Source: Anisakis pegreffii (Eukaryota; Nematoda; Chromadorea; Rhabditida; Anisakidae). From it: a stretch of 64,000 bases of DNA. The position numbers and the translations under genes are program-made. The notes beneath the pieces are model-generated. The model was not told where the DNA came from. It saw only the letters and a program-made list of their open reading frames with translations, and made no database searches. This document shows positions 1 to 9,933 of this stretch, piece by piece. The DNA lies in contig JAPYMA010003014.1 in the NCBI GenBank assembly GCA_035041965.1, positions 62,001 to 126,000 of the forward strand, read 5' to 3'. Each line of letters begins with the position of its first letter. The first letter of the stretch is position 1.

Positions 1-540
1 AGATTTCTTGTTCCAAAAGCCAAATTTTTTGTGCACAAAACATCCAAAATACTCCTCAAATCGCAGATGAATACAATACCAAAAACAAATCGCAATCATC
101 GATAAAACAATGAATCGATGAATGAAAAAACGAACGAATGCTCAACTTACAACTGACATTTCTGATCGATCCGTTTCTCGCTAAATAAACAAACCAAAAT
201 GAATCGAAATAGACAAAACTGAAGAAACGAATGCAAAAAATTTCCACTCATACTTCAACTTTTCACTTATCATTATTCACATCATTTAAACTTCACTTCA
301 CAGAATCAAACTCAATAAAACACACTAAACTAATGCGAGTCATTTGAAAATGAATCAGTGCACATCACATTTTCCTATACTAATAAATAGAAATCAACTG
401 GTGCTAAAGTAATGATCGAGGGTAATTGCGCAATACTGAAACAATTCTGAATCTAAAAGTAACGTTTCAAACAATTACGATTTCATAACTCAAATTATCA
501 CAGATCGATTCGTGAAGTCAACCTAATATCACTCCATCAC
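1..540. other. AT-rich left edge, presumed PHKB intron
   Basis: The last PHKB exon I can assign ends at 541, with GTGATG as donor. Left of it the sequence is AT-rich. Apart from the exon-like duplicate at 381-435, no stretch continues the phosphorylase kinase beta protein in any minus frame. I take it as intron, with the remaining exons outside the window. Confidence 0.5.
381..435 (-). repeat. Partial, exon-like duplicate of the neighbouring PHKB exon
   Basis: On the minus strand this 55-bp stretch repeats the middle of the exon at 541-693. The exon reads [13 protein letters not shown] and this copy reads IAQLPSIITLAP, with several of the differences at third codon positions. It has a TTTCAG just upstream and GTATAG just downstream. 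It is one codon shorter, its length is not a multiple of three, and the first half of the exon has no counterpart. I read it as a decayed tandem exon duplication; a real alternative exon is possible but less likely. Confidence 0.35.
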
Positions 541-3500
541 TTCAAACGCTGATAAATGCAAATTAAATGGTGCTAAAGTTGTGACTGAGGGCAATAACTG
601 TGCAATATCAAAATGTGTGCTGCAGTACATAAATACGGGACTAAGTGTTTGTGTCTCTAAAAAAAGTGTCAAATTATATGCAACTAAAAAATGCTGCAAA
701 ATCAAAAGTTTTGAAAACAAAATACCTAAATGTTGGAGAAAAGTTCATAAAAATGAAATCAAAGAGCATTCGGAACATGCTAAAGATGAACCTGAAAAGC
801 AGAATGACGATTCGGATACGATGGTCTCTGACTCGCCGGCAAATGACGATAGATTGGATCGATATCACTCACATGCACCAATTTATTTCCTGCTCACAGA
901 TCAGACCATCAGATCAATTGAGTGTCAACAAAACAAAACATTTCAAAAAGCAAACTTAGAGAAACCTATATGAAACATTTCATTAAGACGATCAGTTTAC
1001 CATTATTTCTAAGTGAGCCCGTCATTGAGTTCTTCGTTAATCACAAATATTTCCGACTGAACTGAAACTCTCCCTCATGCCCCATCTAATCCTATATGTT
1101 CGCATCACCAATACACGATTTAAAAAATCCCACATCAACGGAACACTCACTCAGCAATAACGCAACAATGTAGACGGCATTTGACCAGAGATGATGACCG
1201 AATTCATTCGGACTGGCTGCATAGAATTCTTGAGAGTTCGGTTTCTCACGTTCATCAAACATGTTCTCCTCTTCGATTATGTAGCATTCCGGTACTACCA
1301 AATGGTTACCTGCAATCTATCAGCCATCACACAGATTCATAGCAAATCGCTCAAATCTCAAGTAATAACCCAATTCAAACATCCCCTATACTGAATCCCA
1401 TCTAAAGTATTTTACTTTGTAAACAATCTTCCAGAGCAATTCATAGCAAGTGAAAGTTCCCAAATTATTCCAAACAAATATCGAAAATGAATTCACAGAA
1501 TGACCCAATTGAACACTTACAGTCCTCTGTTGAAACCAGTAGATCCCTCAGTTTTTCCCAATACTTCGTGGCTGCCTCTTCATCGCCACGAAGTTGCGCT
1601 GAAATTGAGAAAAAAAAAAGTAAAAGTGATCAGAGTACAATTCAAAAGAGAACAATAATGTCAAAACGCTAACACGTGATCGTCATAAACGCGAAGAACA
1701 TCGGAAACTGGCATTCAACATCTTGAAAACGACACGTCTCGTGCACGTCGTAGTATGGCTTCGAAGCATCTTCCAGTTCTGTGTGATAACCATCACGGAA
1801 GAATCTAAATAATTCGCCATTATATTTAAAGTTCTGCCAGACTGACAATATATTTTAAAGTTTCTTGCGCTCATAAACTAACTGTTGAATGCAACAGCAA
1901 CGAATGTATTCCAGTTCACTTAAAATGTAGCAAACACAATTTTATTCACTTAAACATAATCTAGCACAGGCCTAATTCGATGCTCTGAATAAGTTAATTC
2001 CACACGAATTTGCAGCTCACATCATGAATACTTTGTTGTTTGATCAGACAGATAATAACGATAAAAGATTAAAAAGTTCTCAACCCAACGCACACACCTC
2101 TTCATGCCATATTTACCCTCCAAACGACGAACACATTTTTTGATCGTCTTCTCGAACAACGTCGGATCGTGTGTTCCGAATGCTGGCCATCCGACCGCTA
2201 TCAATAACGCCGCATCTGTATTCTACAAACTCAGCAATCAGCAATAATATCACTCATTACATAATACCACTAAGTCACTCCATCCTTCACAATACCTGAT
2301 TTTTTGCTCAAATATTCAAATACTGATATGTAACTGTTCAATCGCGAATATCAAACCGTACACTTCAATTAAAGAAACAAACAATGAAGATGAATTCACA
2401 GAATAATATCTTCAAGCTACTGAATAATATCTTTGAGTAATGAACAACGGATCTACCTTTGAGTTACTCTCCCTCGGTAGAATCGTTTCAAAAGTTGTTC
2501 GATTGCGGTTATGACCATCAATGTCCACATAGATCACCGACGCACTTGTTCCTGATGCCCCATACACATTAAAACCATTTATCGCTTCTAGAGCAGCCTA
2601 TAATGATATCTTCGTTTAAGTGTACAGTATATTCGCTGTTTCAAATATGATACAAAAGCTGTGACTTTCCAGAATTGCGAGAATGAATCGACCAGAAACG
2701 CTGCCTGCCTGCTGATCGATATGAATTTTATTCACATACCAGAAATGCAGATAATCTCAGCTAGAAGATTATGAATTATAGCTTAACTGATTTTATCAAT
2801 TACTACTTCATCGCTCCACACCTGTTCACTAAACACCTAGTTGTTTCATTCAATAGCATCGAACAGCATAATCATTTAGACATCTCTTCATGCGAATCTC
2901 ACAAATTGAGATGGTCTCTTCAAAAAGTTTTTAAAAAAAATTGTTCAAGACAAAAACTAACCTTGACCATACCCAGACTGCTTGCATGCAGTTCACGTTC
3001 ACCAATGTTGTAACGAGTGCCTCTTTCCCACATACCATAATCCGGTGTTCGATAGGTACGTTCAATATAGAAAACAAGATTTTGTACGAAACACACCTCA
3101 TCGTGAGTGTAGATTATCTGAGAGTGTATACATTTCAAAGTCAGTGACAAGCGGTAACTGAATTATTCATAAATACGAATTATTCCACAAAACTACTCGT
3201 ATTGCACGCATCAATATGCAAATCCATTTTTATCATATTTATCGATAGGCTTATTTAAACAATCCGAGAAAGTAATTCCAGAAACAAATCCGACAGAAAC
3301 AATAGAAGAAGCAGTTTTGTTGTTCTCTTAAAGCGTTTACCTGAACTCCGCCTGCAGTCATCTGCACCAGTGCCAGCAGATAAAGCGCTATCAAGTCCAT
3401 TTGTAGATGACCAAAATGCTGAATAATTAATCAATTAATAAAAACTCAGTCTAATGCAAAAAATATATACATGTTATATCAAATAAATTATACTTATAAT

Positions 3501-4895
3501 ATCAAACAATACATTAACTCCCAGTTACTGGCTTATAGGTGGAGAAATATTTTGGCTGACCAATGAGTGGATTCAATAGTAAGATAAAAACCTACCCTAT
3601 CATTTGGTGACTTCAGTACCATTCCTGTGTGCAGATCGAAACGTGAATGCAGAGCGCATTCTGGTGAGTTCTTGTCTTTGAATTCGTCCAACTGTAACCA
3701 ACAAATACAACCGCACATGAAATCTAATTATATCGTTCTTCACAACCCAAAAGCATAACCAATGGAACACCATCGGAAAGTAAAAATTATAACCTTAGAA
3801 AATACTCAAGTGGAAAACAATGGCAAAATCGGCAATCTTTTTCAGTGGATTCAATAATAAGACAGAACCAATTCAATTTAATCTTTAGTGATTCTATCAT
3901 ATTATTTCACTGAATCATATGATTTACTCTTAATTGATATGATCTAATCTTGATTCATATGATCATATAATTTAATCAATTTAATCTTTTGAATCTTGAT
4001 TTTTATTATCTTCACTTGCTTCTGAAAACAATTTAATCTTTATCCAGCAATTCTATGATATTATTCCTCATGTTCCATAACATTTTATCATACCATTAAC
4101 GTGTAAATTATGATTGTCCCATAACATAAATTGAACAATCGCAATTCAAGAACTGATAAATACGTAAAAGTATATTAAAGAGTCGACAACTCACAGCGCC
4201 CAACTGCTGCATCCAAGAAAACATAATGCCACGCATTGCCTTCACTGCCGATTGACGTAGTTCGGTTTGACGACCGCGATCATCATCAAGACGTCTATAA
4301 TAAAATATTTTCTTTGGCTTTTTCTTTTTGAGGTCAGCACTTTCTTCAAAAGAAAATCCCCCAGAAACTTCATGAAAACCTCAAAAACTTTTCAGACACC
4401 ACTGCCGCTGACTTCATTGAATTCAAAACCCAACAGAATTCGAGTCGAACCCAGCATAAACTCGAGAACGAACGACCATTTATTTCCACTTGAAAACTTA
4501 CTTGTAAGCAACTGAACATGCCCAACACGCTAGTGCACAATAGATACTGTCCTTCGCATAACCGATATTGAGGTCTTTTGAGTATCTCGGAAACAAGCCA
4601 CTCGTAACACTCTGATGATCCAAAATTAGTTTTTGCACTGTAAAAGTAAACCACAATTGAATCGATTGAAAAGATACTACTAATTCAAAGAATTTGTGAA
4701 GTTGTTGAAAGAATTCGATGAAATGCAAAGAGTTTACGCACCCATTCGATAGACACTGTCCACTTGTTCGAGAACTGTTTTGACTAGTTTTGGTTGGAGT
4801 TGATGTGCTGACGTGAGATAGGGCTGTGTGAATCGTCTTAGACGATCGTTGGAAGCAACGCTTCGCCGTCCACGCCTCACATCCGACATCACCAT
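541..4895 (-). CDS. PHKB: Phosphorylase b kinase regulatory subunit beta (5' part, 13 exons)
   Basis: Regulatory beta subunit of phosphorylase kinase, the calcium- and PKA-controlled complex that activates glycogen phosphorylase. Exons, 5' to 3' on the minus strand: 4742-4895, 4502-4637, 4195-4294, 3596-3691, 3341-3418, 2962-3117, 2457-2597, 2098-2222, 1674-1804, 1521-1598, 1151-1309, 792-889, 541-693. They join in phase to 535 codons; mammalian beta subunits have roughly 1,090, so the 3' half is missing at the window edge. Family-specific stretches occur in the expected order: [90 protein letters not shown] and VVPECYI. These belong to the glucoamylase-like (GH15) region. The N-terminus carries RRGRRSVAS, resembling the PKA-phosphorylated Ser segment of mammalian beta. 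The start is uncertain: an in-frame ATG also lies at 4937. The beta (not alpha) call rests on the NTDAALL and [12 protein letters not shown] segments. Confidence 0.93.
3885..4020. repeat. Degenerate TGATTCATATGATC-type repeat in a PHKB intron
   Basis: Within the intron between the PHKB exons at 3596-3691 and 4195-4294, short related words (TTTAATCTT, TCATATGAT, TTGATATGATC) recur several times in about 130 bp. The stretch is almost pure A/T apart from the GATC and ATATGAT cores. No function is evident. Confidence 0.45.
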
Positions 4896-4937
4896 TATTG
4901 TTTGTACCACACAACCCTCACCTTTCTCCTGAATCAA

Positions 4938-5560
4938 ACACTGACGATAATCCGAGTTAGAATTTCATGAAGACAGATGATTATCAACGCTATTACCGTT
5001 AGCTACGGGGAAAGAAAAATGCCAACGAAAGAAGAACGTCATATTGGTGATCTATTGATATCAGTGATCTAATGATAACAACCGAGAGGCATAAACTCGT
5101 AATGAGTTGCAGTTGGATTTGCTGATTAAATATTCCACTGAGTGATTCGAGTTGCTCATCAGGTTTTAAGAAGTAATTTAACGAGGTTTCAAAAATTAGT
5201 TATGAATATTCACATTCACATGATATACAGCGGAAAATTTGTTTAGTAAAACTAAAAGATTTTCGAGCTAAAGGCAGATAAAATCGAGCAGCTGATAGCT
5301 ATCCTTGAACCGACTGGAACACAGAAACAAAATGAATGAACAGGTATGAACGAACAGGAGGAATTTTTGAACAAATTCACGGAATGAGCATAATTTAGAG
5401 TTTTAAAAAAAAAACTGCAATGCACTCAAAGTATACCAGCAATGCGTTGAATCAATATGTTTCCATCAGCTGTTCAACAGCAGTAATGCAAACGAACAAC
5501 TGTGCAGTAGTTGATAGACATTTCTCTCTCACACGTTTTAGCTTGCCTTCATAAAGCGAG
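4938..5560. other. Upstream region of PHKB, no gene seen
   Basis: This follows the 5' end of the minus-strand PHKB coding region and so should hold its promoter and 5' UTR. I found no TATA-like box at a convincing distance and no coding stretch. A pure A run lies near 5404. Confidence 0.4.
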
Positions 5561-5564
5561 CATT

Positions 5565-5930
5565 TTTACTGTGTAAGGGATAACGCTTATGCTGAAGCTA
5601 TCTCTTTTCTCTCCTTCAATGGGTATTCACCAATGACAACGAATGAGTTGTGCTGTAAAAAGGATAGCGCTTATGCTGAGGCTATCGCTTTTCTCTGTTT
5701 CGATGAGTGTTCACATATAGCATACAGCAAGCAAACGAGTTTTGCTGTGAAAGGGATAGCACTTTTGCTGTGCAGAGATAGGCTTATACTGAGGCTATCC
5801 CTTTTCTCTCCTTCAATGGGTATTCACCAATGTCTACGAAATGAGTTTTACTTCGAAAAGGATGGCGGCGCTCTATCGTTCGATGGGCGCTATCACTTCA
5901 CAGCAAAAGTATTGTACCAGCGCAACAATC
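5565..5930. repeat. Hairpin-bearing tandem repeat, about 3-4 degenerate units of roughly 95-105 bp
   Basis: Units begin near 5565, 5650, 5745 and 5850 (the last partial). Each carries a core such as GATAGCGCTTATGCTGAGG followed by CTATC, then TTTTCTC and a segment like GGGTATTCACCAATG, then AATGAGTTTTGCTGT. GATAGC and GCTATC in the core are complementary across about 12 nt, so every unit can form a hairpin. A 127-codon open frame on the plus strand (5633-6016) runs through the repeats, resembles no family I know, and reflects the repeat periodicity. Confidence 0.7.
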
Positions 5931-7239
5931 ATAAATGGACACTGATTATATGTACTGATCGTGAGATGAGTCCATGTGTAACTGTGGAACCTGAGCCACT
6001 GAGCCGGATGGATTAAGATTTGAGAAGCCGGGCAAATTCTTTTAATCGGGTAAATTCTAAAAGAACCACACAATAGCAATCAAATGAAAAAAATTGCGTT
6101 AGCTTCCGTATTACTTGATTCGATGATTTTGTTTTTTGGTTTGGTAATAAAAAAACGGCATTTCGATCGGCTTAGCCTCCGGCATGGCTCGAACCATGTG
6201 CAGTGGGCATATATCAGAGGAACATAAAGACAGCAGAGGGAGAATGCAACGCAACTCAATGGTTCTCACACCTTCAGAAAGTAATATATTCTCGTAAAAT
6301 ACAAATCCTGGTATTCAGATGGTGTTTCGTCTGATTACTATTATCCATTCGCATCGAACAAAAGTTAAGGGCATTTGCTTCTGCATATTGACATGATTCT
6401 AACCGATTTTCAAAGTGACAGTTTCGTTTGAACTCTCTTTGCCCTCATATTTCCACTTTACTATACCGCTATGAACTAAACATAGAAATTCTGAAGCGAT
6501 TCCACTGCAAAACGAACTATCCGTTCGTTCAGTTCATTTTCTTATTACAATTTTTTTCATTGGAGATTAATTAATTTTAATTAATTGATTAAATGAGTAC
6601 ATTATTTGTTCAAATTGTTACTAATTTGCGTCAGATTGGCGTACTAGATTATTTATGAGGTAAAAATGAGCTGTCTTTCAAAGAATTGCTCTTATCAGAG
6701 CTAAATTTGCGATTTCTCGTCGTTTTCTTATACTTTTAATTTTTTAAATAAGACATAAATTTTATGATTAATCATCACAAATTTCGCATCCAGCAATTTT
6801 GCCTTTTAGTGACGTTCCTCATTGAACGAACTGATACTAGAGCTAAGAATCATGCCTTTTGCAGTAGAAAATTGGTGTGGTGAGATGGTTGAAGTATTTT
6901 CGTTTCTCTTCGTTGTTGATGTATCTTTCGGCGTGTCGAATACGTTTATTTCGTAATATTCTCTAACGGATTTTATTTCCAACTATTAAATATGTTTCAG
7001 CTGCTCAGTGGTCGTTGCGTGTGGATGGTCGCGCCGATGTGGAAGATGACGGTGGTCGCGGGCAATCGAACAATCGACACTTTGCACAGGCCAGTCATTC
7101 TGTTACCTCATTTTTTTCTTGTTGTATTTCTTTATCCTTGACCCTTAGTTCTAGGAAATAGGCGAAAATAGTCACTGAATGATTCTCACAAATTTTGTCC
7201 ATTCTTAGTCGGGTCAGAGACACGAACATTTTATTTCCT
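5931..7239. other. Intergenic, one unresolved exon-like stretch
   Basis: Mostly featureless AT-rich DNA, including a self-complementary run at 6565-6592 built from ATTAATT words. At 6993 a strong acceptor (ATGTTTCAG) precedes about 90 bp of unusually GC-rich open sequence (to about 7090) reading DGRADVEDDGGRGQSNN. No matching donor or partner exon could be found, so it is not called a gene. Confidence 0.35.
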
Positions 7240-7450
7240 AACCCCCTGTTGGTGTGCGGGTGCATTGCCGCCGGGAGAATGGGCTGATAACCCAAGGAGC
7301 AATCCTATCCCGGTACCGGGTGAACCCGGCATTCGTACCGTCAAACTTCCTGGAGGATAACCTTCATGGACAGCGGCGGATAACCTCGGGTGAGCTATAG
7401 AAATATGATGTTTGTGTCTCCGGCTAGACAAGCCACGAATCAAAAGGATA
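7240..7450. other. GC-rich block of foreign-looking composition
   Basis: About 210 bp is sharply more GC-rich than its surroundings, with words such as CCGGTACCGGGTGAACCCGG and three GATAACC/GGATAACC motifs near 7286, 7353 and 7378. All frames are short or unrecognisable; the minus strand is open across the block but matches no family I know. A remnant of a mobile element (for example the end of a non-LTR retrotransposon) is possible but unproven. Confidence 0.4.
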
Positions 7451-7889
7451 GGAATCATTTTGTGACCGTTTTCTTCTCCTTTGGATATTTAACGTTATTT
7501 AGTTATTGAGTTCTTACAATTAGATTAAGTTTTTTAAATGTTTATAAATGCTGATATTTACAAAGTTTCATGCCATGATTGGATTCGATCAGGAGTGTCG
7601 ATAATGGTTCAACAGCGCAGTGGTCGTTTTGAGTCGACGTCCACGAAATCACTAAGAGGTAATAAATTGGCAAATGCACATGCTATTTTTGTATGTATTT
7701 ATGAATTTAGAATCTTTTTGATGTATTAATTGTATTTATGAATTGATGTATTAGTCTTTGATGTATTAATTGCTTACATCCACATTTGTTTCTTAGTTTT
7801 CAGGAGGGAGGTTTCTCTCGTAGCGCGTCCTTGCACACATTAGGGTGCAGGATTTTATAACGACTTTTTTGCGTGGCATTTAACCCAAC

Positions 7890-7919
7890 GGCTCTCTTTA
7901 GAGCCACCAAGACAATAAA
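7890..7919 (+). promoter_or_regulatory. Histone-type mRNA 3' stem-loop followed by AATAAA (orphan)
   Basis: GGCTCT (7890-7895), loop CTTT and AGAGCC (7900-7905) form a perfect 6-bp stem with a 4-nt loop, preceded by AACCCAAC and followed by ACCAAGAC and AATAAA (7914-7919). This is the layout of replication-dependent histone 3' ends, where SLBP binds the hairpin. The loop is CTTT instead of the usual TTTC; nematode histone hairpins may vary there. No core or linker histone reading frame lies upstream on the plus strand in this window, so the signal stands alone. Confidence 0.55.
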
Positions 7920-8439
7920 CCAAACTTAGTCCATTTTTTCCTCAACCCACTAATTCTTTTTCAAGTCACTATAAGTGACAAATCGCCGCATGCCCTTGCT
8001 TCGTAATGATAGGATGTTTAGAGGCTTCTAATTTTTTGTGAATCTCTGTAAATTTTATCAAAATCTGCATGATCTTCTTCAGTTGCCGTAATATATGTCT
8101 TTCCATGTTCAGGTTTTCTTTCAATTGCATATTCTGCAATGAGTTCATCCCTCATGTATTTTTCGTTCATCCTTCATTAGCTTTTTTTTCAGAACGCAGT
8201 CACAGATTAGGTGACCGATTTGGGGTAGTGAAATAAGTTCAGTTGAATTCATTCCGATTCAGTCATATACTATACTTGTTAGAAATACTCTGTTGTGGTT
8301 CAATCTGATGATGTAATAATAAATTTATCACTCCAGAGCAGTGTTCTACGTGGTGATAACGCGTCAAGCATGCTGATTGCATCGGTTTATCTTGATCCTG
8401 AGGAATTGGTCGTCGTTGTGAATGTTCTGATGTTTTTAT

Positions 8440-8580
8440 GTTGTGTCATAATGTGATATTATGATAATGTGATACGTTATATTCTGTGATATGTTGCATG
8501 ATGTGATATTTATTTGCTGTGATGTGATTTGTGTGTTGCACGTTTTTATGTTTTTCTTTTTGACGTGATTTATGTGAAAA
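8440..8580. repeat. Degenerate TGTGATAT repeat
   Basis: The word TGTGATAT and close variants (AATGTGATA, CTGTGATATG, GATGTGATATTT, GTGATTTG) recur about eight times at irregular spacing. It is a simple-sequence tract running into the T/G-rich stretch that follows. Confidence 0.5.
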
Positions 8581-8700
8581 GTGTAAAAATTTTGGGGAGG
8601 GGGGTTTTGTTATGTTGTAGTTTGTTTTTGTTGTTTGTTTTATTTTTGTTGTTTTATTTTATTTTGTGTTTTTATTGTTGTTGTTGTTTTTCGTTATTGG

Positions 8701-8757
8701 AAGAGCTCTATGAGGAAGTTCGCCTTCCGGCCACTTCGTGTGGTTATTAGAGCTCTT
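8701..8757 (+). ncRNA. Candidate structured RNA: three-way junction with two small hairpins
   Basis: A perfect 10-bp inverted repeat (AAGAGCTCTA at 8701-8710, TAGAGCTCTT at 8748-8757) encloses two internal hairpins. One is GGAAG/CTTCC (8714-8718 with 8724-8728) and the other CCAC/GTGG (8731-8734 with 8740-8743). Both loops contain TTCG. Together they fold as a compact three-way junction. I see no match to tRNA, hammerhead or other familiar RNA cores. It may be a ncRNA, a transposon-end structure or chance; transcription is not shown. Confidence 0.3.
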
Positions 8758-9139
8758 TCAAGAGTACTGTCCGGCTAGTGAATAGCTATTGCTTGCGTTA
8801 TTTTATTGACTCTTTACGGACGAACAGATCAAAATGTAACTTTTTTCGGATGAGAGAATTTGAGTGCAGAGTCTTTCGGATGAGTTGTGGCAGAAGGTCA
8901 ATGGTTTTGAAATCGTAGAATGAAAAATATGAAGTTCAGCAAGCAAATAGCAATTGTTCACTAGCTGGGCGGTATTCAGTTCAGCCTGATTTCCGGTTGG
9001 AACTAGAGGTAGAGTATTGTCGGTGTCTAGGAAAAGCTTGGGGTGGTTTCGGTATCATCTCAGATTGGTTGGGGTTGAGAAAATGTATCCAACCTGGAAA
9101 TTCGTTCCAACTGGGAGTCAGGCTTTTCTCTTTGGGAGC

Positions 9140-9199
9140 GGGGGGTTTCTGATCGCGATACGGCGCTTCGGCACCCGTTTAGCGATCAGTTGGCCCCCC
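9140..9199. repeat. Long inverted repeat with a TTCG-capped inner hairpin
   Basis: GGGGGG and GATCGC (9140-9156) pair with GCGATC and CCCCCC (9182-9199) with a few mismatches between. The enclosed spacer holds CGGCGC-TTCG-GCACCCG, a C(TTCG)G-capped stem with one mismatch. The GC content stands out strongly from the flanks. It could form a stable RNA hairpin or a DNA cruciform; its role is unknown. Confidence 0.5.
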
Positions 9200-9407
9200 T
9201 CCAGAAACGATCAGATGTTGCGTCCGTGATGGATGTCTCCAGAATTTTTTGAATTCCCGCGTTTAAAATCAAGCAAATTACCAGGGTACAGTCAAGTTGC
9301 CACATTCGAAACCGAGCCAAATTCACATTTCTTGTTGCTTTTATTCGTTTATTTGAAGGTTTTTATCCATTTTTATCCGTTTAAAGGACTTTATCCGTCT
9401 ATTTCTG

Positions 9408-9442
9408 AATACCCCGTATACCATACCAGATGCGGGGTATTG
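9408..9442. repeat. Short inverted repeat AATACCCCGTAT / ATGCGGGGTATT
   Basis: Two 12-nt arms pair across a 10-nt spacer with a single G-T wobble. No downstream T-tract or coding gene ends here. It is noted as a possible hairpin only. Confidence 0.4.
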
Positions 9443-9933
9443 GTATTCATGATAATAGAATGAAGGATAGCGCGGAGCAAGTTTTGCGCGTAGTAAACCA
9501 CGTTGTCCTTGGTTAATCTCGAAATATCCCTTAATTTTTTAATCTTTTTGCCAGTTATAGCTTTGGCTGTACACTGGATGCGAACGAAAACGCTTCTGTA
9601 AACTCATAATTAATATTTCAACTCCTTAATTATCAAAGAAACCTAATGAACCTGTAACAATCACTAAGTGGAACACTACCAGATAATATAAGCCTATCAT
9701 TAGCTGTTTAATCCTCTTAAACTATTTCCACAGCTATGGTTTGCTTCAAACTTTTACAAATTGCAAATGCTGACTAAAGGAACGTCGTTTTGATTTTACC
9801 CAGTTTAAACTAAACAATTATAATTGCTTGCAATCACGTTGATTTCATATCGAACACGCGAATATTACTATTGTTTCATTTTCTTCACAAACTCTCAATT
9901 GTAATATTTTTTCGCGTTTTTGAAGCCGAGAGG

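Larger units (their letters stand above)
7920..9933. other. Intergenic region upstream of TIPIN
   Basis: No coding gene was recognised. The stretch includes TGTGATAT-like repeats (8440-8580), a T/G-rich low-complexity run (8590-8695) and three inverted repeats listed separately. TIPIN promoter elements should lie near the right end; none is clear. Confidence 0.4.

Noticed and set aside
581..973. 130-codon plus-strand open frame
   Set aside because: It overlaps, on the opposite strand, two PHKB exons (541-693 and 792-889) that fit the protein in phase, and it resembles no protein itself.
5633..6016. 127-codon plus-strand frame
   Set aside because: It runs through a degenerate tandem repeat; openness follows the repeat unit and no domain is visible.
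8701..8757. Hammerhead or other known self-cleaving ribozyme
   Set aside because: The three-way junction lacks the CTGATGA and GAAA core sequences required in hammerheads.
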